A stretch of DNA of 64,000 bases, taken from positions 2,666,001-2,730,000 of the forward strand of contig NZ_OY762512.1 of the NCBI RefSeq assembly GCF_963665995.1, written 5' to 3'. Made by a program: the position numbers and the translations under genes. The notes beneath the pieces are model-generated. The model saw only the letters and a program-made list of their open reading frames with translations. It did no database searches and was not told the DNA's origin. Source of the stretch: Pleurocapsa sp. FMAR1 (GTDB lineage Bacteria; Cyanobacteriota; Cyanobacteriia; Cyanobacteriales; Xenococcaceae). This document shows, one piece after another, positions 1 through 9,396 of the stretch (position 1 is its first letter; the number at the start of each line of letters is the position of its first letter).

Positions 1-412
1 GGTCAAATTTTTCTACTCCTCTTTCTAAGCCAAGACTACCTTCTTGGATTAGATCGAGAAATTCCATATTGCGCTTTTGGTATTTTTTAGCGATCGCTAC
101 TACCAAACGCAGGTTAGCCTCAATCATTTTGCGCTTTGCTCTTTGACCTTCAGTGATAACCCTGTTAAGTTCAATTTCACTCATTTGGGCTGATTTTGCC
201 CACTCCTTCAGGCTGAGTGTAGTGTCTAACTGTTGCTCTAACTCTTCTTTCTCGGTTAACAGGATCATCATTTTCTGTACTTGCTTGCCGTAAACAATTT
301 CTTGTTCATGGGTCAACAAGCGTACCCGTCCAATTTCATGCAAATAAGTTCTGACCATATCTGCTGAATAGTTACTTCTGGGGTTAGTTTTGTCGATTTT
401 GGCTTTGGGCAT
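1..412 (-). CDS. Group-2 sigma-70 factor, N-terminal part (cut by window edge)
   Basis: The first 137 codons of an RNA polymerase sigma factor read leftward off the window edge, starting at an ATG at 412. The translation has the cyanobacterial group-2 pattern: a short N-terminus, then region 1.2 ([19 protein letters not shown]), then the start of region 2 ([33 protein letters not shown]). The short leader before region 1.2 argues against the principal SigA. Group-2 factors (SigB/C/D/E types) redirect core polymerase under stress, carbon, nitrogen or light changes. Regions 2.4 to 4.2 lie outside the window, so the subtype cannot be assigned. The family call is firm. Confidence 0.9.
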   Translation of the reverse strand, partial: MPKAKIDKTNPRSNYSADMVRTYLHEIGRVRLLTHEQEIVYGKQVQKMMILLTEKEELEQQLDTTLSLKEWAKSAQMSEIELNRVITEGQRAKRKMIEANLRLVVAIAKKYQKRNMEFLDLIQEGSLGLERGVEKFD

Positions 413-1034
413 TTGTACAGTTATGACTCCTTATAAACTGATTAAAAGTCAGCGATACTTCTTCTTTTTACGAACTGTCCGACTGAATGTTTAGACGTGT
501 GATTAGTTATAAAGGTTCAACTAATTTTTTGATAGCTTTAAGCTCTAGGCTGTAGGCCATAAGCTTAGTAATAAAAAATCACTAATGTCTTCCCTACCTG
601 ATTGACTGACAAAACTTTCAAGAAATATTGTAGGAATAAGTTAAAACTTTGAACTCCAACTGATCTGCTCGTTTTTGATATTGCGATCGTGATGCCATTG
701 CAGGTGAGGGATCTTGATTACTAGAGAAAGTCACGCAATGAAGTAAATTCCAACCATTAATGAGTGCAGCTTTGACCCAATCCCTCAACTCTTTACTGAA
801 TCTCTATTCTCAGGTTTTTCTCTTCATCTTTTGTCAGTCAACCAGCTTCCCTACTTTTATATGATCGACCTAAACAGTTTATGCAAGACCAATCTCGATG
901 TATGGATTGCCGAACTATTGAGGATGTAATTTACAACTTTAATATTGCTGATTTAACTGAAAAAAACCTGACTAGATTATGAGAAGTAAATAAGAATTTA
1001 GAAGAACTTTTTTGATTAAACAAAATGTTTTAGC
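413..1034. other. Intergenic region of about 620 bp
   Basis: This holds the upstream region of the sigma gene and then AT-rich sequence. A plus-strand frame around 877-981 is open and reads as a short cysteine-containing peptide ending at TGA near 979-981, with a possible ATG near 880. It has no recognisable family and no clear ribosome binding site, so I do not call it a gene. No RNA gene or terminator with a good stem was seen. Confidence 0.4.
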
Positions 1035-2069
1035 TTAGAAATTGAGCATAGTCATGGCAAACCATAAGGTTGTTCCAATCCCCAGCCAAACTAGAAAACA
1101 GTAGCGAGTTAAAATTAAAGCCCGATCGATTTTAGTAACAGAAATTGCTTCTAAAGGATTTCCCAGCAAAGGTTTATTTTTCACTACCCCTTGATAAGTA
1201 TTTTGACCCCCTAGCTGCACATTTAAAGTTGCTGCATAAACTGCTTCACTCCAGCCTGAATTGGGGCTAGGATCTTTGATTCCATCTCGGCGACAGATTT
1301 CTAATACTTTTAACGGCTGACCAGAAAATAAGCTTAAAGTCAATACGGTTAAGCGACAGGGAAACCAGGTTAAGCGATCTTCTAATTGCGCGCTAAACCA
1401 GCCCAGATCGCTATAGGGTTCACGACGATAGCCCACCATAGAGTCTAGGGTGCTTGCAGCCTTGTAAGCCAATGCTAACGGTACTGCACCTACACCTGGA
1501 ATAAAGATTCCCAAAATGGCATAAAAAAGAGGTGCAGTGACTCCATCGACTGTATTTTCAGCTATAGTTTCCAGCAATGCCCGCAATATTTCCAACTCTG
1601 ATAGATTATCCGTGTCCCGCCCTACATATAGGCTAAGACGAGAACGAGCTACGGTTAAATCTTGAGTGTCGAGCGATCGCAATACGTCTTCAACTGCAAC
1701 TCTCAAACTTTTGCCCGCCAAGCAACTAGCTAGTAATACTGTTGCCACGACAGATCCTAATAGAGGCTGGATGATACTAAAACCCCAAATAATTAGCCAA
1801 CCTACTAAGCCACTACCAATGATCAGAATTAGCCCTAGCAATACTCCCGCAAAACGACGTTGCCATCCAGGTTGAGCAAATTTGATTGCTAAGTCTACAT
1901 AGTTTTTAATTAGCCAGCCCATAATTTGGACTGGATGAAGCCATTCCCAAGGATCTCCTATTAAGTAATCTTCAATAGCTGCTAGTAGTAAAATTAAGGG
2001 TGAAGATTGAACCAGAAAAATAGCAGAAACGGTAATTTCTAATTGATTAAGATCTAATTTGATCGACAT
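1035..2069 (-). CDS. cbiB: Adenosylcobinamide-phosphate synthase CbiB/CobD
   Basis: Integral membrane enzyme of cobalamin synthesis that joins the aminopropanol (phosphate) arm to adenosylcobyric acid. The N-terminal family signature (EDYLIGDPWEWLHPVQIMG) is clear. It is followed by hydrophobic segments, the conserved loop around ENTVDGVTAPLFYA, the KAASTLDSMVGYR motif, and SPNSGWSEA near residue 275. About 344 residues is normal for the family. I chose the ATG at 2069 (MSIKLDL); an in-frame ATG at 2093 would add eight residues and lengthen the overlap with the upstream gene. Either way the gene overlaps the 3' end of the GFA gene on the same strand, suggesting co-transcription. A cobalt/B12-linked hupE-cobW unit lies elsewhere in the window, but no riboswitch precedes this gene. 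Confidence 0.92.
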   Translation of the reverse strand: MSIKLDLNQLEITVSAIFLVQSSPLILLLAAIEDYLIGDPWEWLHPVQIMGWLIKNYVDLAIKFAQPGWQRRFAGVLLGLILIIGSGLVGWLIIWGFSIIQPLLGSVVATVLLASCLAGKSLRVAVEDVLRSLDTQDLTVARSRLSLYVGRDTDNLSELEILRALLETIAENTVDGVTAPLFYAILGIFIPGVGAVPLALAYKAASTLDSMVGYRREPYSDLGWFSAQLEDRLTWFPCRLTVLTLSLFSGQPLKVLEICRRDGIKDPSPNSGWSEAVYAATLNVQLGGQNTYQGVVKNKPLLGNPLEAISVTKIDRALILTRYCFLVWLGIGTTLWFAMTMLNF

Positions 2070-2436
2070 TATCTGACCAGTTTTGCCCATCAAAAGATCT
2101 TATTGTAAATCGTTCTAGTAGATCTCCATCTAAACAACGAACGTTAACATCTACCATATCTGGATGAGAGCGAGGACGATAAAAAGAATGGATGCCACAA
2201 ATTGAGCAAAAAGTATGTTGGGCGACTTTTGTGTTAAATGTATAGTTAGTTAAAAATTCTTCTCCCTGTATTAAAGTAAAATTTTCTGGGGAAACAATCA
2301 AATGTAAAAAGCCTTTTTTACGGCAAATAGAACAGTTACAATCGTCTACAATAAAGCGATCGACTAATACTTGAAAGCGAACTGTTCCACAATGACAACC
2401 GCCCTCACAAACTAAAGAATTTTGAGCTTCACTCAT
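2047..2436 (-). CDS. GFA/CENP-V-family zinc protein
   Basis: A 129-residue protein of the GFA (glutathione-dependent formaldehyde-activating enzyme-like, CENP-V) fold. The zinc-binding cysteines are plain: CEGGCHCGTVRF at the N-terminus, CNCSICRKKG at about residues 33-42, and CSICGIHSFYRPR near 77-89. Named family members bind glutathione or act in formaldehyde handling, but most bacterial copies have no tested activity, so only the fold is assigned. It lies just downstream of the Rrf2 regulator (15 bp gap) and overlaps cbiB, so Rrf2, GFA and cbiB may be one transcript. Confidence 0.88.
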   Translation of the reverse strand: MSEAQNSLVCEGGCHCGTVRFQVLVDRFIVDDCNCSICRKKGFLHLIVSPENFTLIQGEEFLTNYTFNTKVAQHTFCSICGIHSFYRPRSHPDMVDVNVRCLDGDLLERFTIRSFDGQNWSDNVDQIRS

Positions 2437-2451
2437 AAAAATATTTGACAG

Positions 2452-2895
2452 CTAAACAATAAAATTGTTTTCTTCTCCTTGAGATGCCTGCCAACTCCTA
2501 GCATCATAATATAAATCAGCTAAAGTTATGCTGTGCAGAGCTTCTTTTAATTTTTGATGTAATCTTTGCCAGAGGCTAAAAGTTACCCAATCTTCAGCCA
2601 AATTATGATCGGGAGAGTAATTTGGTAAAGGTTCAATAGTTTCTCCTACAGCCTCTAAAATTTTGCCTAAAGAAATTTGCTCTGGCTTATAGGCTAACTG
2701 ATAACCTCCTTTTGCTCCTCTAATGGATTTAACAATACCAGCGCGACGCATTTCAATCAATAACTTTTCTAAATAAGGTGCAGGTAAATCTTGTCGTTGA
2801 GCGATCATCTTTACTGATGCTGGTCGATATTGTGGCTGCAAACTAAGGTCTAATAATGCTTTGACACTATAATGTCCACGAGTTGTTAATTTCAT
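2452..2895 (-). CDS. Rrf2-family transcriptional regulator without cluster cysteines
   Basis: A 147-residue winged-helix regulator. The Rrf2 signature is clear: MKLTTRGHYSVKALLDLS, the recognition helix region LPAPYLEKLLIEMRRAGIV, and the wing SIRGAKGGYQLA. IscR/NsrR members hold an Fe-S cluster through three cysteines in the loop after the dimer helix, but this protein contains no cysteine at all. It resembles the cluster-free group typical of cyanobacteria. Its ligand, if any, is unknown. It is divergent from cyAbrB, with about 250 bp of AT-rich DNA between them, and probably heads a unit with the GFA gene and cbiB. Confidence 0.9.
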   Translation of the reverse strand: MKLTTRGHYSVKALLDLSLQPQYRPASVKMIAQRQDLPAPYLEKLLIEMRRAGIVKSIRGAKGGYQLAYKPEQISLGKILEAVGETIEPLPNYSPDHNLAEDWVTFSLWQRLHQKLKEALHSITLADLYYDARSWQASQGEENNFIV

Positions 2896-3145
2896 TATTG
2901 TTTTTTAAATCCTTGGGAAAACTTATTCAAATAATTTGATATTTTTTATAGAGTTAGCAATATTAATTTCTGGTAGTGTCAACTATATTAATATTGCGAA
3001 AATTTAAATTTTTATTTATTTAATTATGTTAAACAAGTGTAATATACTTTTAGATAAAGATATCAAAGTAAAATATATAAACTTTGTATAGCTTTAGCGA
3101 AAAGTAAAATTGTAAACCAAGTAAATTTTTAGTTGTTTCAAGTTA

Positions 3146-3532
3146 ATGGCAAAAGCAACCCAACCACAACCCTTAGTAGGTGCAACATTAATCGATAAAG
3201 TAAAAGAGCTAGGCAATCTCTCTAAAGAGGAAAAAGCTAGAGAATGTGGCTATTATACGGTCACTAAAAACAATGTAGAACGAGTCAATATGATGAAATT
3301 CCTGAATGCACTAATTGATGCAGAAGGAATCGAGTTAGACAGTACTTCTAACGGTCAAGGTAGAGGTGGTCGTTCTGCTAGCTATCGTATTAGCGTTCAA
3401 TCGAATGGCAATCTATTGATTGGATCTGCCTACACTAAGAAAATGGGATTAAAACAAGGTGACGAGTTTGAAATAACTCTGGGAAGAAAACATATCCACC
3501 TGAAACAAATTGGGGTTGATGACGAAGAGTAG
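3146..3532 (+). CDS. cyAbrB transcriptional regulator
   Basis: A 128-residue AbrB-like regulator of the cyanobacteria-specific cyAbrB type. It has the conserved N-terminal part (LVGATLIDKVKELGNLSKEE, CGYYTVTKNN), then GRGGRSASYRISVQSNG and the C-terminal AbrB-like DNA-binding fold (GSAYTKKMGLKQGDEFEITL). In this class the AbrB-like domain is C-terminal rather than N-terminal. Known members (Sll0359 and Sll0822 in Synechocystis) regulate carbon and nitrogen metabolism and hydrogenase genes. I cannot safely separate cyAbrB1 from cyAbrB2. The start ATG at 3146 follows a long AT-rich leader shared with the divergent Rrf2 gene. Confidence 0.92.
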   Translation: MAKATQPQPLVGATLIDKVKELGNLSKEEKARECGYYTVTKNNVERVNMMKFLNALIDAEGIELDSTSNGQGRGGRSASYRISVQSNGNLLIGSAYTKKMGLKQGDEFEITLGRKHIHLKQIGVDDEE

Positions 3533-3693
3533 TATTAAGTATAGTCTCAATAGAGTAATTTGAATTAGGCAAAGTTTCAAGAGTTTTCTAAACTATCAAC
3601 AAGCTTATTTGAGGAGTTCGGTTGAACCAGAAAATATCGACCGTTCATCCTCATGTTTTATTTTCAATAGTTTTTTTCACTTATATTACTATA

Positions 3694-3734
3694 CAAGCGT
3701 TAAATATTAATCTGCATTAAATACAGAACGCTTG
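3694..3734. repeat. Inverted repeat between convergent genes
   Basis: CAAGCGTT at 3694-3701 is the exact reverse complement of AACGCTTG at 3727-3734, with a 25-base AT-rich loop. It lies between the convergent cyAbrB and glycosyltransferase genes and could end transcription from either side, but it lacks a following T-run. Confidence 0.35.
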
Positions 3735-3792
3735 ATTGCTTAGGCAGAGAATAAACTATTATCCTTAGTAATCAAATTAAAATGCAATTCAA

Positions 3793-5418
3793 TTAAGAGT
3801 TTTTGATAGCGAGTACCCACTTTAAAGATTCAAATTTGGAGCTTTTAACAACGGTCTGTTGAGAAAGATCTAGTTTTTCTAAAGTGATGGGATCTATCAG
3901 TAAGTAAACAGGATAATTTTGTTGCCAAGTTTGTTTTAGCTGAGTCAGAGATTGAGTCACAATTTTGCGATCGCTGTAAAAATTTAAGCTAGGTCGTTCT
4001 TGAGGCATAGAAGTATAAATTATCGTCTCAGCAGGAGTATGGTTACGGATAAGAGTAGCGATGGGTTCAATAGGCTCTTTGGCGTTTATTTCCCAAATCC
4101 AATGGGGAGAAATAATCAAAAGAAACATCGAGATAAACAATCCCCAAAATAGTAGAGGGACAAACTGTTTTTCTCTTTGAGCGATCGCAATTGCCGTAAC
4201 CGTAAAAGTAATAGCTAACGAACCACAGATAAAGGGTAGGTAAAAATCTACATAGTCTCTTATCCCCCAATATAGTCCTGCAAAAGCAGCCACAGCAGCC
4301 ATTAGCATAAAGCTATAGATCCAGATACGGGGATAAGCTATATAGCTAGGTACATTGCGAACCATATCTAGCTGCCTTCCTGCTGCTAATGCCAAAGCAG
4401 GATATAGAGGCAAGATCGACCAGTAACCTTGGCTAAAGACCAGTAAGCTCAAAAGAGTATAAATGCCGATCCAAGTAATCAATAGCTTACCCCATCCCCA
4501 TTGAAGATTAAGACTAATCAACTTTAAACCCATCGCCATTACTACTAACCAAGGCAATAAATATTGCAGACCAGATAATAAATAGTATTCAGGAAATAGC
4601 TGAACCTGAATTGTACTAGCAGAAATATCCCCTAGAAATAGCTGGAAAAAATCCCCAGTAGTTTTAAATTCGTGATAACGAAACCATTGAGAAACATACC
4701 AAGCTATAGCTGGTGCAGTTCCTAAAATTATCCCCGCCCAGTAATAGGTAGAGGCAAGTAGGCGAGGCGTATCCCAAAGCAAAAAAACGATCGCAATTAC
4801 TAATATTTGTAGGCTCAAAATTCCTTTGGTTAGAGCCATTAGTCCCAAACCAATGCCAGCCAGTAAAGACCATCTAAAATCTCGACGCGATCGCAATATT
4901 GCCCAGATTGTCAGTAATTCAAAACACAACAACGGTCCATCCAGCATTGCCAATCTGCTCAAACGTAATACAGGCAAGCAGGTTAAATACACCAAAGCCG
5001 AAAAAAGAGCAGGCAGACGAGCCACAAAAATTTCCCGTCCGATGTTGTAAAGTAAAAGAACCGAGACTGCCCCTAACAATGCTCCTGGCAGACGGGTTGT
5101 GAACTCACTAACTCCAGCAACTTTATAGGCGATCGCAATTAAGTCATGAACTAAGGTTGGCTGCTCTAAATATGGCTCGCCCCAGAGAGTCGGAAAAAGC
5201 CAGTTGTCTCCTAACCATAATCCTTGATAAATTTCTTTTGCTACTTGTGCTACAACCCCTTCCTTCAAGTCTATTAAAGGCAGATTTCCTAAATTAACCA
5301 AAAATAAAACTAATGCTGCTAAAAACAAGCTAATAAAACAAAAGCACTCTAGCCAAATTTCACCTTGGCGCAGTTTATTAGGAGAGCGTTTCCAAATGGA
5401 TGTAGGATGGGATGACAT
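3793..5418 (-). CDS. GT39/ArnT-like membrane glycosyltransferase
   Basis: A 541-residue protein with about eleven or twelve hydrophobic segments, matching the PMT_2/ArnT group of lipid-linked-sugar glycosyltransferases. After the first membrane segment comes the periplasmic acidic loop (LPLIDLKEGVVAQVAKEI), where the family carries its catalytic acidic residue. RLPGALLGAVSVLLLY and RLSRLAMLDGPLL follow and are typical of the family. The C-terminal soluble part (about 440-541) is variable. The donor is normally an undecaprenyl- or dolichyl-phosphate sugar; the acceptor here is unknown. It stands alone, divergent from the antiporter gene. Confidence 0.85.
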   Translation of the reverse strand: MSSHPTSIWKRSPNKLRQGEIWLECFCFISLFLAALVLFLVNLGNLPLIDLKEGVVAQVAKEIYQGLWLGDNWLFPTLWGEPYLEQPTLVHDLIAIAYKVAGVSEFTTRLPGALLGAVSVLLLYNIGREIFVARLPALFSALVYLTCLPVLRLSRLAMLDGPLLCFELLTIWAILRSRRDFRWSLLAGIGLGLMALTKGILSLQILVIAIVFLLWDTPRLLASTYYWAGIILGTAPAIAWYVSQWFRYHEFKTTGDFFQLFLGDISASTIQVQLFPEYYLLSGLQYLLPWLVVMAMGLKLISLNLQWGWGKLLITWIGIYTLLSLLVFSQGYWSILPLYPALALAAGRQLDMVRNVPSYIAYPRIWIYSFMLMAAVAAFAGLYWGIRDYVDFYLPFICGSLAITFTVTAIAIAQREKQFVPLLFWGLFISMFLLIISPHWIWEINAKEPIEPIATLIRNHTPAETIIYTSMPQERPSLNFYSDRKIVTQSLTQLKQTWQQNYPVYLLIDPITLEKLDLSQQTVVKSSKFESLKWVLAIKNS

Positions 5419-5828
5419 AGCTAAAACATTACAAAAAATAAATTAATTGGTTTTTTATTAAGCTGACAAATATATGAATATTTAAATCTAATTTGACTTA
5501 ATCACATCGATTCTTAAATTTAACTTTTTGATCGGAAGGACATTCGCTTTCATTAGTTTATCTCTTAATGCTATTACCGAGGCAGCTTTTATTGAAGCGC
5601 CAAATAATTTGATTTTTTAACCGAGATGTTAGAATATGACCCAAGAAAACAGCTACAGCTAGGCTTGACTCGTACGTTTGTTTTACTTTAGTTTTCAAGG
5701 CATTCGTTATAATTAACTGACTCATAAAAATAAGTTAAGCATGACTCAAATTATCCAATTGAAGCAGATTATTTGCTTCAATTATTGAACTGCCAATCTG
5801 CCAAAAAAGCCAATTTTTTACTTAGCTT
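5419..5828. promoter_or_regulatory. Divergent intergenic region with a 10-bp hairpin
   Basis: About 410 bp between the glycosyltransferase and the antiporter must hold both promoters. The one clear element is a perfect inverted repeat: AATTGAAGCA at 5757-5766 and TGCTTCAATT at 5774-5783, with the seven-base loop GATTATT, ending 45 bp before the antiporter ATG. There is no T-run after it, so it is more likely an operator or leader hairpin than a terminator. Confidence 0.5.
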
Positions 5829-7748
5829 ATGGAAGGATCTTTTGAAATTACTCTACAAATAGTTATTACTGTTCTTGCAGGAATCAGCGCACAAGTAGTA
5901 GCCGAATATTTTCAAGTTCCTAGTATAGTTTTTCTGTTAATTTTCGGCATCCTCTTAGGTTCAGACTCTCTAAACATACTCCATCCTCAAGATCTTGGTA
6001 TTGGTTTAGAAGTTTTAGTTGCCCTTTCTGTAGCTATTATTTTGTTTGAAGGTGGGCTTAACCTAGAGTTGCGGGAGTTGGGCAAAGTTTCAGGCAGTCT
6101 CCGCAACCTGGTAACAATTGGCACTCTTATAACCCTTGTCGGAGGTGGCATGGCGGCACATTGGTTAGCGGAGTTTCCTTGGTCAATTGCTTTTCTATAC
6201 TCTTCTTTAGTCGTGGTGACTGGACCTACAGTAATTAGTCCTTTACTCAAGCAGGTAAAGGTAGATAGTCAGGTGGCAACTCTTCTAGAGGGAGAAGGAG
6301 TTTTAATCGATCCGGTCGGTGCGATCTTAGCAGTAGTAGTTTTAAACACCATCCTTAATACTAATGCTGCCCCTCTAGACATTATGAGTGGTTTGGTCTT
6401 GCGATTGGGCATTGGGGCGGTTGTAGGTGGATTAGGAGGCTGGTTGCTGGGGCTATTTCTCAAAAAAGCTAACAGTCTTTCCGAAGAATTAAAAAACCTA
6501 GTCGTCCTAGCTGCGGTATGGGGACTATTTGTGCTGTCTCAGAGCCTAGGAAGCGAATCAGGATTAATGGCAACTGTTGTAACTGGTATTGTGGTTAAAG
6601 CCTCCGCTATTCCCGAAGAAAGACTTTTAAAAAGATTTAAAGGTCAGTTAACAATACTTTGTGTTTCGGTATTGTTTATTCTGTTGGCTGCCGATCTTTC
6701 TATTGATAGTGTTTTCGCTTTAGGTTGGGGCAGTGTCTTATCTGTTTTCGTTTTGATGTTAGTTGTAAGACCAATTAGCGTTGCTGTCTGTACCTGGAAT
6801 AGCACCATGAATTGGCGACAAAAATTATTTTTGGCTTGGATTGCCCCCAAAGGAATTGTATCGGCTTCTGTAGCTTCTTTGTTTGCTATTTTATTGACGG
6901 AAAAAGGAATTAATGGTGGTGATGCTATTAAAGCACTAGTCTTTTTAACCATTCTCATGACCGTATTTTTGCAAGGCTTAACTGCACGGTGGGTAGCTGA
7001 TTGGTTGAAGATTTCCTCTAGCGATGCTAAAGGAGCAGTTATTATTGGTTGCAATCCTTTAGGTCGTTTTATGGGACGACTATTTCAACAGCTAGGAGAA
7101 TCCGTGGTGATGATTGATACCGATCCCGAAGCCTGTAAAAAAGCTGAAGCGGAGAATTTGCCAGTATTTCAAAGTAGTGCCTTAGATCCTGAAGTTTTAG
7201 CCGAAGCAGGAATTGAGTCTATGGGAACATTTCTCGCTTTAACTAGTAATGGTGAAGTTAATTTAGTGTTGGCTCAAAGAGCAGTTGAAGAATTTCAGCC
7301 ACCTAAAGTATTAGCTGCATTTCCCCAAAATGACTCTGCCGAAACCAGCAGTAAAAAAGTTAACCAAGCTCTAATTCCCCAGCTACAAATCAAAACCTGG
7401 AACAGCTATATTGATGATGAACAAATTAAATTAGGCTGGACGATTTTAAAAGAGCCTGAATTTTCTTTCAAGGTAGCTCATTTACAGGCATTGATTCGTG
7501 CAGGAGAAATGTTGCCCCTATTGGTAAAAAGAAACGCTAGTTTACAAGTGGCAGTAGCAGCCGAAGAATGGCAAGTCGAAGACGAAATCTATTATCTAAT
7601 ACACGATCCCAGACCAAAATTATTAAAGCGTCTGTCGGGTGGAAATCAATCTTCTCGCCTATTGTTAGAAAAACTGCCTGAAGTAGAAGAGATTCCTTTG
7701 GCTGCCCCAATTCAAGCGTCTCCAAAAGTAATTGAAGAAACAATTTAA
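5829..7748 (+). CDS. CPA-family Na+(K+)/H+ antiporter with TrkA-N domain
   Basis: A 639-residue cation:proton antiporter. Residues about 1-390 form the membrane exchanger, with motifs including FEGGLNLEL, VVVTGPTVISPLL, EGEGVLIDPVGAI and WIAPKGIVSASVASLFA. Residues about 400-520 form a Rossmann TrkA-N/RCK-like nucleotide-binding domain (GAVIIGCNPLGRFMGRLFQQ, VVMIDTDPEACKKAEAENLP), and the rest is a regulatory tail. The layout is that of the larger NhaS-type or KefB-like exchangers of cyanobacteria, which control pH, Na+ or K+ across plasma or thylakoid membranes. Ion preference cannot be read from sequence. The start ATG at 5829 gives an N-terminus that goes straight into the first helix. Confidence 0.9.
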   Translation: MEGSFEITLQIVITVLAGISAQVVAEYFQVPSIVFLLIFGILLGSDSLNILHPQDLGIGLEVLVALSVAIILFEGGLNLELRELGKVSGSLRNLVTIGTLITLVGGGMAAHWLAEFPWSIAFLYSSLVVVTGPTVISPLLKQVKVDSQVATLLEGEGVLIDPVGAILAVVVLNTILNTNAAPLDIMSGLVLRLGIGAVVGGLGGWLLGLFLKKANSLSEELKNLVVLAAVWGLFVLSQSLGSESGLMATVVTGIVVKASAIPEERLLKRFKGQLTILCVSVLFILLAADLSIDSVFALGWGSVLSVFVLMLVVRPISVAVCTWNSTMNWRQKLFLAWIAPKGIVSASVASLFAILLTEKGINGGDAIKALVFLTILMTVFLQGLTARWVADWLKISSSDAKGAVIIGCNPLGRFMGRLFQQLGESVVMIDTDPEACKKAEAENLPVFQSSALDPEVLAEAGIESMGTFLALTSNGEVNLVLAQRAVEEFQPPKVLAAFPQNDSAETSSKKVNQALIPQLQIKTWNSYIDDEQIKLGWTILKEPEFSFKVAHLQALIRAGEMLPLLVKRNASLQVAVAAEEWQVEDEIYYLIHDPRPKLLKRLSGGNQSSRLLLEKLPEVEEIPLAAPIQASPKVIEETI

Positions 7749-7904
7749 AATATGAGTTCAGGCAAAAAAATAAGTAAATATCTGTTTAATAGCTATAAGC
7801 CAGAAAGGTTTACTCACCGCATCTAGCTTTAAGCCTAATTGAATCTGAGTTTGAGATATTTAGTTGTAATGTATCAAAATATTGTTGGTAAACTGCTAAA
7901 TCAA

Positions 7905-7937
7905 TTTGTTGGGTTAGCTGAAATTTAACCCAACAAA
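7905..7937. terminator. Strong hairpin between convergent genes
   Basis: TTTGTTGGGTTA at 7905-7916 pairs perfectly over 12 bp with TAACCCAACAAA at 7926-7937, with a nine-base loop. It sits just beyond the aminotransferase stop and after the antiporter, in the right place for a bidirectional terminator. The flanking T-runs are poor. Confidence 0.6.
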
Positions 7938-7952
7938 CTCCTGCTATCTAAA

Positions 7953-9101
7953 TTATGATTTAAGTACTTTTTCTAAAGCATCTAAGAGTAGTAAAACGTT
8001 TTCAGGACGGCTATTATAGCCCATTAAGCCAATACGCCAGACTTTTCCGCCTAATTCCCCCAAACCACCTGCAATTTCAATATTATATTCAGTTAGTAAA
8101 CGTTTGGCGATCGCTTTTCCATCTACGCCATCAGGAATTTTGACAGTGGTTAGGGTAGGCAAACGAAACTCTGGCTCTACATGACAGCTTAAGCCTATGT
8201 CTGCTAGACCATTCCAGAGCATTTCGGCATTTTGTTGATGGCGTTTCCAGCGTTGCTCTAGTCCTTCCTCTGCTACTAAGCGTAGAGACTCCCGCAAACC
8301 ATAGTTAGTATTGACAGGTGCAGTATGATGATACACTCGCTGTTCGCCCCAATATTTAGCCAGTAGGGACATATCTAAATACCAGTTAGGTACAGGTTTG
8401 GCACGATTATTTAGCTTGGCGACTGCACGTTTACTCATGGTAAAAGGAGAAGCACCAGGAGGACAGCCCAACCCCTTTTGGCTACAGCTATATGCCAGAT
8501 CGATACCCCATTCATCGATATACAAGGGTACTCCGCCTAAACTAGTTACCGTATCTACCAAAAGCAAACAATTGTGCTGGCGACACAATTGGGCTACTCC
8601 TTCTAATGGTTGACGCGCCCCCGTTGAAGTTTCTGCATGAACTAACGCTAAAACTGCGGGCTGGTGTGTTTCTAAATTAGTTTTAATCTCTTCTAAGCTA
8701 AATACTTGTCCCCAAGGCTTGGTCATGGTGCGGACATCTCCACCATAACGCCCCGCCATATCTACTAAACGATTGCCAAAATAGCCCTTGACCCCCACTA
8801 AAACCACATCTCCAGGTTCAACTACATTAGCTAAAGTCGCCTCCATTGCTGCTGTACCTGTACCAGCAACAGAGATTGTTAGTTCATTTTCTGTTTGCCA
8901 AGCGTAGCGTAAAAGATCTCTAATTTCATCCATCAATGCCAAATAGGTCGGATCGAGATGTCCTACAGGACTAATGCCCATTGCAGCAAGAACTCTAGGG
9001 TTAACGTTAGCAGGCCCAGGACCTAACAACAGACGAGGAGGCATATCAAGCTGTTTTGTTTTTAGGCGATAGCGATCGCTAATTCCTGTAGTTGCAACCA
9101 T
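7953..9101 (-). CDS. Alanine/serine-glyoxylate aminotransferase family (class V PLP enzyme)
   Basis: A 382-residue fold-type I, class V aminotransferase. It has the LLLGPGPANVNPRVLAAM start typical of the AGT/SGAT group, GTGTAAMEATLANVVEPGD, the PLP-contacting VDTVTSLGGVP, and the Schiff-base lysine in YSCSQKGLGCPPG near residue 195. Family members transaminate glyoxylate with alanine or serine, which in a cyanobacterium fits photorespiratory glycolate salvage. Orthologues in cyanobacteria are sometimes named soluble hydrogenase 42 kDa subunit; nothing here supports a hydrogenase. The gene is monocistronic, with a strong hairpin after its stop. Confidence 0.9.
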   Translation of the reverse strand: MVATTGISDRYRLKTKQLDMPPRLLLGPGPANVNPRVLAAMGISPVGHLDPTYLALMDEIRDLLRYAWQTENELTISVAGTGTAAMEATLANVVEPGDVVLVGVKGYFGNRLVDMAGRYGGDVRTMTKPWGQVFSLEEIKTNLETHQPAVLALVHAETSTGARQPLEGVAQLCRQHNCLLLVDTVTSLGGVPLYIDEWGIDLAYSCSQKGLGCPPGASPFTMSKRAVAKLNNRAKPVPNWYLDMSLLAKYWGEQRVYHHTAPVNTNYGLRESLRLVAEEGLEQRWKRHQQNAEMLWNGLADIGLSCHVEPEFRLPTLTTVKIPDGVDGKAIAKRLLTEYNIEIAGGLGELGGKVWRIGLMGYNSRPENVLLLLDALEKVLKS

Positions 9102-9396
9102 ATTTTTAGTCTCTAAATTGTTTATTGCTTTATGCTTTTCTTTGCTTAGTTTACTTGATGAGGTTGGCAGAAAACATTGCCAAACTGAAGCTAGAAATGA
9201 AACAAAATATATGGCGGTGTTCGGTATACCCTTTAGAAACTTTAGTTGAATTTAATTGTGTTGTGTCAAAATGAAATAATTAAATCATGAGATTATGAAC
9301 ATAATCTGGATACATTAGGGATAAACAAACAAATGCCAATAATTTGTTACCATCCTCTTTAGTCGATCATTTACAGCATTTATAGAGCTAGAATCA

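Noticed and set aside
877-981. Short plus-strand gene in the first intergenic region
   Set aside because: The frame is short, has no ribosome binding site and matches no family; kept only as a note in the intergenic entry.
2069-2093. Longer start for cbiB
   Set aside because: The eight extra residues (MMGKTGQI) are not typical of the family and increase overlap with the upstream gene.
7953-9101. Soluble hydrogenase subunit
   Set aside because: This name is attached to orthologues in some databases, but the sequence is a PLP-dependent aminotransferase with a clear Schiff-base lysine motif and no metal-cluster cysteines.
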